Shown: piece by piece, positions 18,059 through 25,516 of the stretch | Layout of the letters: each line of letters opens with the position of its first letter | Numbering within the stretch: position 1 is the stretch's first letter | From: JAUIEH01 sp964483375 | Lineage (GTDB): Bacteria; Pseudomonadota; Alphaproteobacteria; Caulobacterales; Maricaulaceae | NCBI GenBank assembly: GCA_964483375.1 | Contig: CAZABJ010000007.1 | Span: forward strand, 1 to 60,397 | DNA: 60,397 nucleotides | Direction of reading: 5' to 3' | The notes under the pieces: generated by a model | Told to the model about the DNA's origin: nothing | Seen by the model: only the letters and a program-made list of their open reading frames with translations | Databases searched by the model: none | Translations under genes and position numbers: made by a program

Positions 18059-18724
18059 ATGCCGGCACGGCCTCGCGACGCAGCGAGCCTCATCCTCGTT
18101 ACGCGCGCAGCTGACGGCTGGCGTGCGCTGACGGGGCTGCGACGGACTGCGTCGGGTTGGACGCTCGCCTTTCCCCAAGACGTGGTCCGGACCGAAGACG
18201 CCGACATCGCGCCGCTGCACCCGCTCTCCGACACCGCCCGCGAGCATGCAGGGGCCCCCGCCGACCGCGCCGCCGCCTTGGCGAACGCCGCTTTGCGGGC
18301 CGCCTATGAGGAGGCGGGCGTTCTGTCCGCCTGGCCCGCTCCACGCACCGACGCGGCGCCTCGCGGGTCAGTCTGGCGGCGGGTACGGGAACACCGCCTG
18401 GCGCCGGATCACGGACGGTTGCGCGTCCTGTGCCGAGCGATTTGCCCCGCTGAGGCGAAGATACGCACTCACACCCGCTTCTTTCTGCTCGACGCGGCGC
18501 ATGCGCCCGCAGCGCTCTTCCGCACCCCGGCATTGTCAGACGTCGAATGGCGGACGATCGGCGCCTTGGCGCGCGACGCCGGCGACCACGCCGCACGCAT
18601 TGTCCTGGCCCGGCTAGACGATGCGCTGGGCGCGCCCGACGCCGCCGTCGCAGCCGCAGCGGCGGATCCGTTCTTAATCTCTTATCGCGGCGGACGCGCG
18701 CTGGTGCGCTCAATCGCGGAATGA
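18059..18724 (+). CDS. Degenerate NUDIX-like protein
   Basis: The 221-residue protein resembles the preceding NUDIX hydrolase in layout: AASLILVTRAADGWRALTGLRR, then a helix NAALRAAYEEAGVL at residues 76-89 where the NUDIX box belongs, then TRFFLLDAA. The box keeps the EExG pair but has Ala where the first catalytic Glu of RE should be, so activity is doubtful or the metal site has shifted. The NUDT7/NUDT19-like branch also shows such tandem genes. Overlap of the stop with the MFS start (ATGA) indicates coupling. ATG 18059 is preceded by GGGGG about 5 bases away. Confidence 0.7.
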   Translation: MPARPRDAASLILVTRAADGWRALTGLRRTASGWTLAFPQDVVRTEDADIAPLHPLSDTAREHAGAPADRAAALANAALRAAYEEAGVLSAWPAPRTDAAPRGSVWRRVREHRLAPDHGRLRVLCRAICPAEAKIRTHTRFFLLDAAHAPAALFRTPALSDVEWRTIGALARDAGDHAARIVLARLDDALGAPDAAVAAAAADPFLISYRGGRALVRSIAE

Positions 18725-19890
18725 GCGCGCTCGCGCTGTCGCGATCAGCTTTGCGGGTAAGGGGATACGCCGCCGCCTGTCTGATCGGCGGTCTGGCGGG
18801 GGCGTCCATCGGGCTCTCCTTCCCGCTTCTCTCGCTGGCGCTGGAGAACCGGTTCGCTTCGGGACCAATCGTCGGCTGGAACGCCGTGATGGCGGCGGTC
18901 TCAACGGTCATAGGCGCCGCGGCGGCGCCGTGGCTGTTGTCTCGGTTCACCCCGCGAGGCGCGGTCACGCTGAGCGCGCTGGCAGGGGCGGCGACCTTTA
19001 TGGGGTTCGCCGTCGCGACCTCCTTATGGAGTTGGATGGCGTTGCGTTTCGCTTTCGGTTTCGGCGCGACGGTCGTGTTCATCACGGCTGAGATTTGGGT
19101 GAACCAGCTTGCGCCCGACCACCAACGCGGCCGGTTGATGGGGCTTTTCGGGGCTGCGCTCGCCACCGGCTTGGGCGTTGGGGCCGGCTTATTCGCGCTT
19201 CTCAACGGCGTTGGGGCGGCGGGCTATGTGGCGGGCGCGGGTCTGCTTGCCTTTTGCGGCGTCGTGATTTGGGCCCCCGCCCCGCGTCCGCGTCCGCCGA
19301 CCACTCGTCATCTGGGTCTTCGCGCCATCTCAGTAGCCGCACGCGGCGCGCCGTTGGCGATCGCCGCGGCGCTGGCGTTCGGTGCGATTGAGACCGTCAG
19401 CCTCAACTTTCTGCCCGTCTTCGCCTCGCGCGCGGGCTATGGAGAAAACGGCGCAGCAGCGCTGATGATCGCCGCTGCGGTCGGCAACATTGCGCTCACC
19501 CCGCTCATCGGACGGGCCGCGGACGCGGTGGGGCCTGCGCGCATGCTCATCGGCTGCGGGGCGGCCGCCTGTGTGGGACCCCTCTGTTTGATCCTGGTTC
19601 CCGCCGGAACGCTCTGGGCGGCCGCTCCGGTGGTGTTCGTGTTCGCGGGCTTCGCCGCAGGCCTCTACGCGGTGGGCCTCGCCCATCTGGGGCGACGGAC
19701 GCCCACAGGCGCGCTCGCCAACGCGAACGCCGCTTTCGTGATGTGCTACGGGCTAGGCTCGCTGGCGGGCCCAGGCGCCGCGGGCGTGATGATCGACATA
19801 ATCAATCCCAATGGGTTGTTGTTGACGCTCGCCGCGTTCGCCGGCGCGTTTTTGTTGGTCGGGGCCGGCATCCTGCGGCGGAAGCATTGA
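18721..19890 (+). CDS. MFS transporter (YcaD-like)
   Basis: The 389-residue protein has about 12 membrane segments. It carries the MFS loop signature in modified form: RFAFGFGATVVFITAEIWVN for the TM4 region and APDHQRGRLMGLFGAALATG for the TM4-5 loop, as in the YcaD/YfkF group. It probably exports or imports a small solute of unknown identity. Its start overlaps the upstream gene by 4 bases, so it is the last member of the topA-rnr-NUDIX operon. A separate promoter for rpmG overlaps its stop codon. Confidence 0.85.
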   Translation: MSALALSRSALRVRGYAAACLIGGLAGASIGLSFPLLSLALENRFASGPIVGWNAVMAAVSTVIGAAAAPWLLSRFTPRGAVTLSALAGAATFMGFAVATSLWSWMALRFAFGFGATVVFITAEIWVNQLAPDHQRGRLMGLFGAALATGLGVGAGLFALLNGVGAAGYVAGAGLLAFCGVVIWAPAPRPRPPTTRHLGLRAISVAARGAPLAIAAALAFGAIETVSLNFLPVFASRAGYGENGAAALMIAAAVGNIALTPLIGRAADAVGPARMLIGCGAAACVGPLCLILVPAGTLWAAAPVVFVFAGFAAGLYAVGLAHLGRRTPTGALANANAAFVMCYGLGSLAGPGAAGVMIDIINPNGLLLTLAAFAGAFLLVGAGILRRKH

Positions 19891-19915
19891 CAGCGCCAAG
19901 CCTGACGCTTATTCA
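19887..19915 (+). promoter_or_regulatory. Candidate sigma-70 type promoter for rpmG
   Basis: A perfect TTGACA at 19887-19892 is followed 17 bases later by TATTCA at 19910-19915, a weak -10 element. It lies 37-65 bases before the rpmG start. The -35 element overlaps the MFS stop codon. This is a visual match only. Confidence 0.4.
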
Positions 19916-19951
19916 GCCGGGCTCTGTCAAGCGAGAGTGCGGGAGCCCCCC

Positions 19952-20119
19952 ATGGCCAAGCCGACGACCATTAAGATCCGGCTGAACTCAACGGCCGACA
20001 CGGGCTACTTTTACGTCGCGAAAAAGAACACGCGCACGATGACGGAAAAGATGGTCATGAAAAAATATGACCCCGTCATCCGGAAGCACGTCGAGTTCAA
20101 AGAAGGCAAGATTAAATAG
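19952..20119 (+). CDS. rpmG: 50S ribosomal protein L33
   Basis: The 55-residue protein begins MAKPTTIKIRLNSTADTGYF and ends KYDPVIRKHVEFKEGKIK. This is the Cys-free form of L33, which lacks the zinc ribbon seen in C+ paralogues. ATG 19952 has a GGGAG ribosome binding site about 7 bases upstream; an in-frame upstream start would only add a few non-conserved residues. L33 sits near the E site of the large subunit. It converges with pleD, and 23 bases separate the stops. Confidence 0.97.
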   Translation: MAKPTTIKIRLNSTADTGYFYVAKKNTRTMTEKMVMKKYDPVIRKHVEFKEGKIK

Positions 20120-20142
20120 GCTGACCGCCAAGCAAACGCTGC

Positions 20143-21528
20143 TTAGGCCGCCTTTTTGCCGTCCGACGCGATCTCGACCCGATCTCGCCCGCCTGTTTTT
20201 GCGTCATAAAGCGCGCCATCCGCCCGCTTTATGAGCGTGTCCAAGTCCTCAGCCGCGTCAAACGCCGCGACGCCTGCGCTGACGGTCACGTCGAGCGTTG
20301 CGGAATCCGCAGCCGCGCCGAGTTTGAACGGCTCGGCCCGCACCGCCGCGCGGACTCGCTCTGCAACGCTTTTGGCTTCATCAAGCGAGGCGCCCGGCAT
20401 GATGACCACGAATTCCTCCCCGCCATAGCGGCACGCGATGTCGACCGCCCGAACGTTCGCGGCCAGCCGGCGGGCGAACTCCTTCAGCACGCGATCTCCC
20501 GCGTCGTGGCCATGGGTGTCATTGACGCGCTTGAAGTGATCGATATCAGCGATGACGACGGCCAGTAGCTCGTCGCGCGCCGCCGCAGCCTCGCCAAGCT
20601 CTCGCAATTGAGAGGTCATGAAGCGCCGGTTGTGCAGCCCCGTAAGCTGGTCGGTGACGGCCAGCTCCAAACTATTATCCAGGGTTGCACGAAGAAAGTC
20701 CGCAAACCGTTTGCGGCGAACCAGCGTCCGGACGCGGGCCGACATCTCGCCGCGATCCACGGGTCTCGTGAGCAGATCATTCACGCCCATTTCCAGCGCG
20801 CGCACCATTTTCTCGCGGTCGCTCGCGTCGACGATGGCGAGAATGGGGATGCTCCGGGTGCTCTCATCCGACAGCAGGCGGGCGACAAGCCTCAAGCCGT
20901 CGAAAGTATCCGCCGCCAAATTGATGATGATGAGGTCCCAAGCCCCCAGCGCAGCATGGGCCGCCGTGCGTGGGTCCGTCTCAAGACGCGGCCGATGTTC
21001 GGCCTGCAGCCGCCGCGTCAGACGCTCCCCGGGGCGTCCAGGGTCGTCGACCACAAGGATCTTCGCGTCGCTTTCAACGCGTTCGGCCTCCTCGGAGGTT
21101 TCGATTGCCCCGAGCGCCCGACCGCTGGCTTGGCGCTGCCGGAGTTCGTCCATCACCGACTTCAGGCGCAACTGGCTGCGCACACGCGCAAACAGCGCGA
21201 CCTCATCCACCGGCTTGGTGAGAAAATCGTCTGCGCCCGCCTCTAGCCCCGCCACCCGATCTTCCCGCTGATCAAGCGCGGTGACCATGACCACAGGCAC
21301 ATGGCGAAGCCGCGGGTCGGCCTTCATGACCCGGCAGGCCTCCAGGCCGTTCATGCGGGGCATCATCACGTCGAGCAGGATGAGGTCAGGGGGATTGGCG
21401 CGCGCCTTATCCACCGCTTCCTGCCCGTCATTGGCCAGGTCGACCTCGTAGTATTCCGCCTCCAACCGAACCTGAAGCAGCTTACGGTTGGGCTCTAAAT
21501 CGTCGACGACCAAGATTCGGCCGGTCAA
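20143..21528 (-). CDS. pleD: PleD-like response regulator with diguanylate cyclase domain
   Basis: The 461-residue protein has receiver 1 (about 1-120, phospho-acceptor in LILLDVMMPRMNG), receiver 2 (about 155-275) and a GGDEF domain (about 300-455). The cyclase keeps the active-site RYGGEEF and an inhibitory RxxD site just upstream (RAVD before IACRY). Receiver 2 has no Asp at the usual position (LIIINLAADTFDG), consistent with an adaptor role in dimerisation as in Caulobacter PleD. The enzyme makes cyclic di-GMP and controls polar development. It lies 12 bases downstream of divK, so the two are probably cotranscribed. Confidence 0.95.
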   Translation of the reverse strand: MTGRILVVDDLEPNRKLLQVRLEAEYYEVDLANDGQEAVDKARANPPDLILLDVMMPRMNGLEACRVMKADPRLRHVPVVMVTALDQREDRVAGLEAGADDFLTKPVDEVALFARVRSQLRLKSVMDELRQRQASGRALGAIETSEEAERVESDAKILVVDDPGRPGERLTRRLQAEHRPRLETDPRTAAHAALGAWDLIIINLAADTFDGLRLVARLLSDESTRSIPILAIVDASDREKMVRALEMGVNDLLTRPVDRGEMSARVRTLVRRKRFADFLRATLDNSLELAVTDQLTGLHNRRFMTSQLRELGEAAAARDELLAVVIADIDHFKRVNDTHGHDAGDRVLKEFARRLAANVRAVDIACRYGGEEFVVIMPGASLDEAKSVAERVRAAVRAEPFKLGAAADSATLDVTVSAGVAAFDAAEDLDTLIKRADGALYDAKTGGRDRVEIASDGKKAA

Positions 21529-21540
21529 TCGCGCCCCCCG

Positions 21541-21906
21541 TCACCCGATGAATCGGCGGACGGTCTCCAGGAAAGACTGAACGGTGATCGGCTTTGAGAT
21601 GTAGGCTTCACAGCCGCCCTCTCGAATCCGCTCCTCGTCGCCTTTCATCGCGAAGGCCGTCACGGCGACGACGGGGATCCGGGCGAGGCTCTCATCTTCC
21701 TTAATCCAGCGGGTGACCTCGAGGCCGGAGACCTCAGGCAGCTGGATGTCCATCAAGATGAGATCGGGCTGATGCTCACGCGCCAGCTCGAGCGCTTTCA
21801 GGCCCTCGCGCGTTTGCAGGACGTCATAACCGTGCGCGTCGAGCAGATCATGAAACAACTTCATGTTCAGCTCATTGTCTTCAACAATCAGGACGGTCTT
21901 GGGCAT
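21541..21906 (-). CDS. divK: DivK single-domain response regulator
   Basis: The 121-residue stand-alone receiver starts MPKTVLIVEDNELNMKLFHD, with phospho-acceptor Asp53 in LILMDIQLPEVSGLE, the Thr/Ala switch at VVAVTAFAMKGDEE and the conserved Lys in ISKPI. DivK connects the DivJ and PleC kinases to DivL-CckA and so to CtrA activity in the cell cycle. I chose the ATG at 21906 because it gives the exact family N-terminus; in-frame codons upstream add unconserved residues. A CtrA-like box lies about 75 bases upstream. pleD follows directly. Confidence 0.95.
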   Translation of the reverse strand: MPKTVLIVEDNELNMKLFHDLLDAHGYDVLQTREGLKALELAREHQPDLILMDIQLPEVSGLEVTRWIKEDESLARIPVVAVTAFAMKGDEERIREGGCEAYISKPITVQSFLETVRRFIG

Positions 21907-22353
21907 GGCCTGCAGCATGACGCGAATAGCCCCTCGCGCCGACGATCCCTGTCGGCGGGAGGGAGAGTGCTCGCAAACGGTTAAGGTAGGATTTAGCTCC
22001 GTTGCGGGATCCACGCACTGGATGATGCACATGAACGCCGCCCTCGCGTCGCGTCAAGCAGGACGCGTCGCTTGCCCCGGGTCGGGACGGTCTCATTCAG
22101 CCGACCGGTCGGTCGGAAAGGGTCGACACTCACCCGTAAGACGCTGAACGAAATAGCATTTTCTCAGAGCCACCTGTTCCATCGGAGCCGGTGTGGACAA
22201 ACCGGCCCTTTTCGGTCTGCCCACATATCTGAGAAACCATACCGTCGAAAAACGCCCGACGCGCCGGCGGCCCGACCGAATCAGCCCGCGCCGGACCCGG
22301 ACGGCGACCCCGCCCCCGTCCGACAAATCGGGGAAGAATGACTTTTAAAGAAA
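21907..22353. other. 447-bp intergenic region upstream of divK
   Basis: No protein-like reading frame is convincing here. The part next to divK should hold its promoter and contains one CtrA-like site at 21979-21995. The distal part is downstream of tRNA-Asp; the T-rich stretch at 22337-22353 (minus-strand reading) could help end its transcript. I see no other structured element. Confidence 0.5.
21979..21995 (-). promoter_or_regulatory. Candidate CtrA binding site upstream of divK
   Basis: On the minus strand the sequence is TAAA, seven bases, then TTAACC, one mismatch from the consensus TTAA-N7-TTAACC. It points toward divK, whose start is about 75 bases downstream. CtrA activation of divK is established in Caulobacter. 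Here the match is by eye only. Confidence 0.45.
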
Positions 22354-22430
22354 TGGCGCGAGTGACGGGGCTCGAACCCGCGACCTCCGGCGTGACAGGC
22401 CGGCACTCTAACCAACTGAGCTACACCCGC
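22354..22430 (-). tRNA. tRNA-Asp (anticodon GTC)
   Basis: The minus strand folds as a 77-base tRNA. The acceptor stem GCGGGTG pairs with CACTCGC, followed by discriminator G and an encoded CCA. The D arm is GCTCAGTTGGTTAGAGT. The anticodon stem CCGGC/GCCGG encloses loop CTGTCAC with anticodon GTC (Asp). The T arm is GCGGG-TTCGAGC-CCCGT. It stands alone between divK and the RidA gene. Confidence 0.97.
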
Positions 22431-22663
22431 GCAGGCGCTCCGCGCGGTGGCGGAGGAGCGTCTAACTACGGATTTCGCCATGGCGGGTCAAGGGTCGTCT
22501 CCACGCCTTCCGTAAACTGCGCTTGCGCCCCATGCCGCCCCGGCGAGGAAGGCGAGGGCGCGCTCGCACCAGAGCGTTCCCGCCCTTACGCCGCTTGCGG
22601 AATGTCCTGCGACGCCCGCCTTAAACCCTCGCCCCCCGTGAACGACCCTCTTAGCCGGCGTTG

Positions 22664-23089
22664 CTAGTCGGCCGCTTCGGTCGCTTCGCTCGCCCCGCTC
22701 TCTTCGCCCAAATAGGCGACGACACGGATTTCAAGAAACAGCTCGTCCGCCCAGAGTTGCTCCACGCCGATGGCGGTCCAGGTTGGGAAGGGCGGTTCCG
22801 CGATCAGCTCTCTGCGCACATCCACGATGATGTCCTGGTGCTCGCGCATGTTCACATGGAAGGTCGTCATCTCGACAACGTCCTCCCAGCCCGCGCCAGC
22901 CCCGGCGAGCACATGCTCGGTCCGGCGGAAGGCGTCGCGAATGGCGGCTTCAAAGGCCTCCGGCGTCCGTTCGGTCTCCGGGCGCAAGCCGCCCACAACG
23001 CCGGAAATGAACACGAAATCCCCCGCACGGACGGCCGGGGCGGCGCTGAACTGCTCAAGCAAGAACTCCGTCCCTTCCGGCGCGAACAT
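22664..23089 (-). CDS. RidA family protein, probably secreted, true start unclear
   Basis: From ATG 23089 the protein has 141 residues with the RidA/YjgF fold: FVFISGVVGGLRPET, VEMTTFHVNMREHQ, PPFPTWTAIGVEQLW and LFLEIRVVAY. The conserved Arg near the C-terminus of imine deaminases is replaced in part (EIRVVAYLGEE keeps one Arg). The same frame stays open upstream and reads like a signal peptide, KLRSIVAASAAFAFAAPSAA, ending with an AxA-type site. No ATG, GTG or TTG exists in that frame before the TAA that lies at about 23246-23248. Either the short form is real, a rare start is used, or there is a frameshift. Confidence 0.7.
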   Translation of the reverse strand: MFAPEGTEFLLEQFSAAPAVRAGDFVFISGVVGGLRPETERTPEAFEAAIRDAFRRTEHVLAGAGAGWEDVVEMTTFHVNMREHQDIIVDVRRELIAEPPFPTWTAIGVEQLWADELFLEIRVVAYLGEESGASEATEAAD

Positions 23090-23340
23090 CTCAAAGGACT
23101 GGGCCGCGCTCGGAGCGGCGAAGGCGAAAGCCGCAGACGCGGCGACAATCGAACGGAGCTTGGGGAGACCTTTCTGGCGCTTGGGAGCTGTGTCGACGCC
23201 TATCTCGCCGCCCCAGCCGAGCCTGTGAACCCGGCCTTGAAGATATTACGCAATGTTCATCACCCGGACATGCCCCGAGACCGCCCAGATTTCTTCATAC
23301 ACGGCCGCTGAATTGTGCGGCGCAGCAGAGGAGCGACGGC

Positions 23341-24294
23341 ATGCGCGCATTGGGATGGTTGGCGGTGATCGCGCTTACCGCAGCGACCGTGGCGGGGTTT
23401 CTCGCCCGCATGGGGTATCCCGCCGAGCTGTTCAGCCATTTCAGACCCCACTACGCCGCCGCGGCGCTGCTGGGCGCGTGTCTCGCCGCGGCCTTGCGCT
23501 ATCGCTGGCTGCTCGCGGCGGGGCTTGGCGTGTTCGCCGTGAATGCGACGGCGACATTTCTGCCGCTCGCCGGCGCGGTTCCCTCGTCCCGTGGCGAGGC
23601 GCCCCCTTCCCTGACTGTCGTTTGGGCGAACGTCCAAGGCCGCCTCAGCGCGCTGACCGCCGTCGCCAGGCTCGCAGAGGCGGAGAACGCCGACGCCGTC
23701 GCGCTGACGGAGGTGGCGTTCGCCGACGCCGACTTTTCCGCCCTCTTCCCTTCCCATCCCTGCCTTGACGACCCCGCAGCGTCTGGGCCGTTCAATGTGG
23801 TCTTGCTCACGCGCGCGCCTTGCGCGGACGCCGGCACGGCCAGCCCGGACTTTTGGCCATGGGCGGCGCGCATCGTTCAAACGGAGTTGGGCGGCGTCGT
23901 GGGGACCCACCCTGCTCGACCCTTTGAGATTTCCGCCCTCCACCCTCGCCCGCCGCTCGCATCCGACGAGCGTCGGTCCCAGCGCGACCGGGTCATTCAC
24001 GCCGCCCTCGCCACAGCGACCGCACGAGAGGCGACGCTTTTGGTGGGCGATTTCAACGCCACGCCGTGGTCGCCCATCATGGTCGACGTGGTCCGAGCCG
24101 GCTTTAGGCCTGTGGATTGCGGCGCGCCTTGGCGGTCGACTTGGCTTTCGCGCGCGCCCCTGCTGGGGCTTCCCATCGACTTGGCCTATGCGGGCCCGAC
24201 CGTGCGCGCGGCGCGCTGCCGAGTGGGCGCGGCTGTCGGCTCCGACCACTTCCCGCTCGTCATCCAGCTTTGGCTCTCTGAGGCTCCGTCATGA
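23341..24294 (+). CDS. Endonuclease/exonuclease/phosphatase (EEP) family membrane protein
   Basis: The 317-residue protein has about three N-terminal membrane segments (residues 5-80), then an EEP hydrolase domain facing the periplasm. Metal and catalytic motifs are VVWANVQG (N-terminal Asn), ADAVALTEV (metal Glu), LLVGDFNATPWSP (Asp/Asn) and VGSDHFPLVI (Asp-His). LPIDLAYAG matches the EEP segment before the last motif. Members are phosphodiesterases acting on nucleic acids, phosphoinositides or sphingomyelin; no substrate can be assigned. It is a single gene, convergent with the small secreted protein across a hairpin. Confidence 0.85.
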   Translation: MRALGWLAVIALTAATVAGFLARMGYPAELFSHFRPHYAAAALLGACLAAALRYRWLLAAGLGVFAVNATATFLPLAGAVPSSRGEAPPSLTVVWANVQGRLSALTAVARLAEAENADAVALTEVAFADADFSALFPSHPCLDDPAASGPFNVVLLTRAPCADAGTASPDFWPWAARIVQTELGGVVGTHPARPFEISALHPRPPLASDERRSQRDRVIHAALATATAREATLLVGDFNATPWSPIMVDVVRAGFRPVDCGAPWRSTWLSRAPLLGLPIDLAYAGPTVRAARCRVGAAVGSDHFPLVIQLWLSEAPS

Positions 24295-24295
24295 A

Positions 24296-24327
24296 AACGC
24301 CCCCTCTCAAAGAAGAGAGGGGGCGTT
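24296..24327 (-). terminator. Rho-independent terminator between convergent genes
   Basis: A near-perfect inverted repeat with arms AACGCCCCCTCTC and GAGAGGGGGCGTT flanks a loop of about 6 bases. In the minus-strand direction it is followed by a TTTT run, so it best serves the small secreted gene ending at 24370. It directly abuts the plus-strand EEP stop and may act for both. Confidence 0.8.
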
Positions 24328-24369
24328 CGCCAGGCTTGGATTGGGGAGGGAGCCTGGCGCTCGCGAGAC

Positions 24370-24696
24370 CTAGTTGACAGTGAACTCGGTCAACTCGCCG
24401 TCGCGGAAGTTGTACTCGCAATAGACGCTGACGCGGTTTTCAGCGACGCCGCTCAAACGCAGGTCCAGCTTGATGACCGACCGGCGCGTGCGGCGGTTGG
24501 TGACGCGAACGCTCACCGCCTCTTGCGCCTCCTCAGCGACTTCAAAGTGAGCCATGGCGGCGGCCGTGCAGGCGGCCTCAGCGGCTTCATAGTCTTCGCC
24601 GTCAGCGGCGAGGGCGGGAGCGCCGGCGATCAGGGCGAAACCTGCGGCGGCGGCGGCGATGCGAGCAGAATTAATCGTGTTGAGAGCAAGGACCAT
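24370..24696 (-). CDS. Small secreted protein of unknown function
   Basis: The 108-residue protein starts MVLALNTINSARIAAAAAGF and has a clear Sec signal peptide cleaved near APALA-ADGED (after about residue 30). The mature part has one Cys (AAEAACTAAAM) near the start and one near the end (VSVYCEYNFRDGE), which may pair. The C-terminal half looks like beta strands (SVRVTNRRTRRSVIKLDL). ATG 24696 has a GGAGA ribosome binding site 8 bases upstream. It is divergent from a TetR regulator, and its promoter region holds the inverted repeat at 24763-24780. I do not recognise the family. Confidence 0.75.
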   Translation of the reverse strand: MVLALNTINSARIAAAAAGFALIAGAPALAADGEDYEAAEAACTAAAMAHFEVAEEAQEAVSVRVTNRRTRRSVIKLDLRLSGVAENRVSVYCEYNFRDGELTEFTVN

Positions 24697-24762
24697 CGAT
24701 CCATCTCCGGTTAGCGGTGACGGCCCCAACGGCCGCCGAAGCACCTTGACCCTATGACGATC

Positions 24763-24786
24763 GGTCTACTTATGTAAACCGGTCTA
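24763..24786. promoter_or_regulatory. Candidate TetR-type operator
   Basis: GGTCTACTTATGTAAACC (24763-24780) is an inverted repeat of 7+4+7 with one mismatch, and GGTCTA is repeated immediately after (24781-24786), 18 bases from the first copy. TAGACC/GGTCTA half-sites are known for LmrA/YxaF-type TetR proteins in Bacillus. It lies 45-68 bases before the TetR start and 67-90 before the divergent secreted gene. Confidence 0.5.
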
Positions 24787-24830
24787 ATTAGGGGTTTCGC
24801 GTCCCGAATCTCGTGTTAGGCTCCAGGCTT

Positions 24831-25415
24831 ATGCGCAAAATCTCGGATAAGAAGAGCGACATCGTAAGCGCCGCCGCCGCGTTGTTTCGGCGACAGGGCT
24901 ATGCGGGCACGGGTCTGTCGGAGATCCTGGGAGAGGCCCAGGCTCCAAAGGGCTCGCTGTACCACTACTTTCCCGAGGGCAAAGAAGCGATTGGCGTCGC
25001 CGCCGTGGAGGCGAGCGGCGAAATCTTGGAGCGTCAGCTCCGCGAGTTCTGCAAGGACGATCCGCCTTCGGACGTTTTGATGATGCGCATGGCTGAGCAT
25101 TTGGGCGCATGGCTCGAGCGCTCGGGCTATCGCGAAGGCTGTGGGATCGCGACGGTGGTGCTCGAAACGACGCCATATGTGGAGAGCATTCGCTCCGCCG
25201 GCGAGCGCGCCTATGCGAGTTGGCGGGTCATCATCGAAGAACGCTTGCGGGCGGAGGGGGTCGACCCGGAACGCGCGCGTCGTTTGGCGGGTTTCGCCAT
25301 GTCGGTCATTCAAGGGGGGCTGCTGTTCTCCCGCGTCGCGCGATCGACCCGGCCGCTGATGGAAGCGGCGGAAGAGGCGTGCGCGAGCTTGCGCCGGGAA
25401 CGCCCGGCGAACTGA
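24831..25415 (+). CDS. TetR/AcrR family regulator (LmrA/YxaF-like)
   Basis: The 194-residue protein has an N-terminal helix-turn-helix (IVSAAAALFRRQGYAGTGLS, then APKGSLYHYFPEGKEAIG) and an all-helical ligand domain. The recognition-helix wording PKGSLYHYFPEGKEAIGVAA is characteristic of the LmrA/YxaF subgroup, whose members repress efflux or oxygenase genes. I chose ATG 24831; an in-frame GTG 18 bases earlier is possible. Divergent orientation and the operator-like repeat suggest autoregulation and control of the neighbouring secreted gene. The alpha/beta hydrolase gene begins 101 bases after its stop and may be cotranscribed. Confidence 0.9.
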   Translation: MRKISDKKSDIVSAAAALFRRQGYAGTGLSEILGEAQAPKGSLYHYFPEGKEAIGVAAVEASGEILERQLREFCKDDPPSDVLMMRMAEHLGAWLERSGYREGCGIATVVLETTPYVESIRSAGERAYASWRVIIEERLRAEGVDPERARRLAGFAMSVIQGGLLFSRVARSTRPLMEAAEEACASLRRERPAN

Positions 25416-25516
25416 GTACGCCGCATCCGATCACGCTTCGGCGCGCATCCTCGATACCAAAGCCGTGGCGCGATAGTCTCCCCGCCAGCGCCGGCGTCTG
25501 TTCAAGGAGCCTTCTC

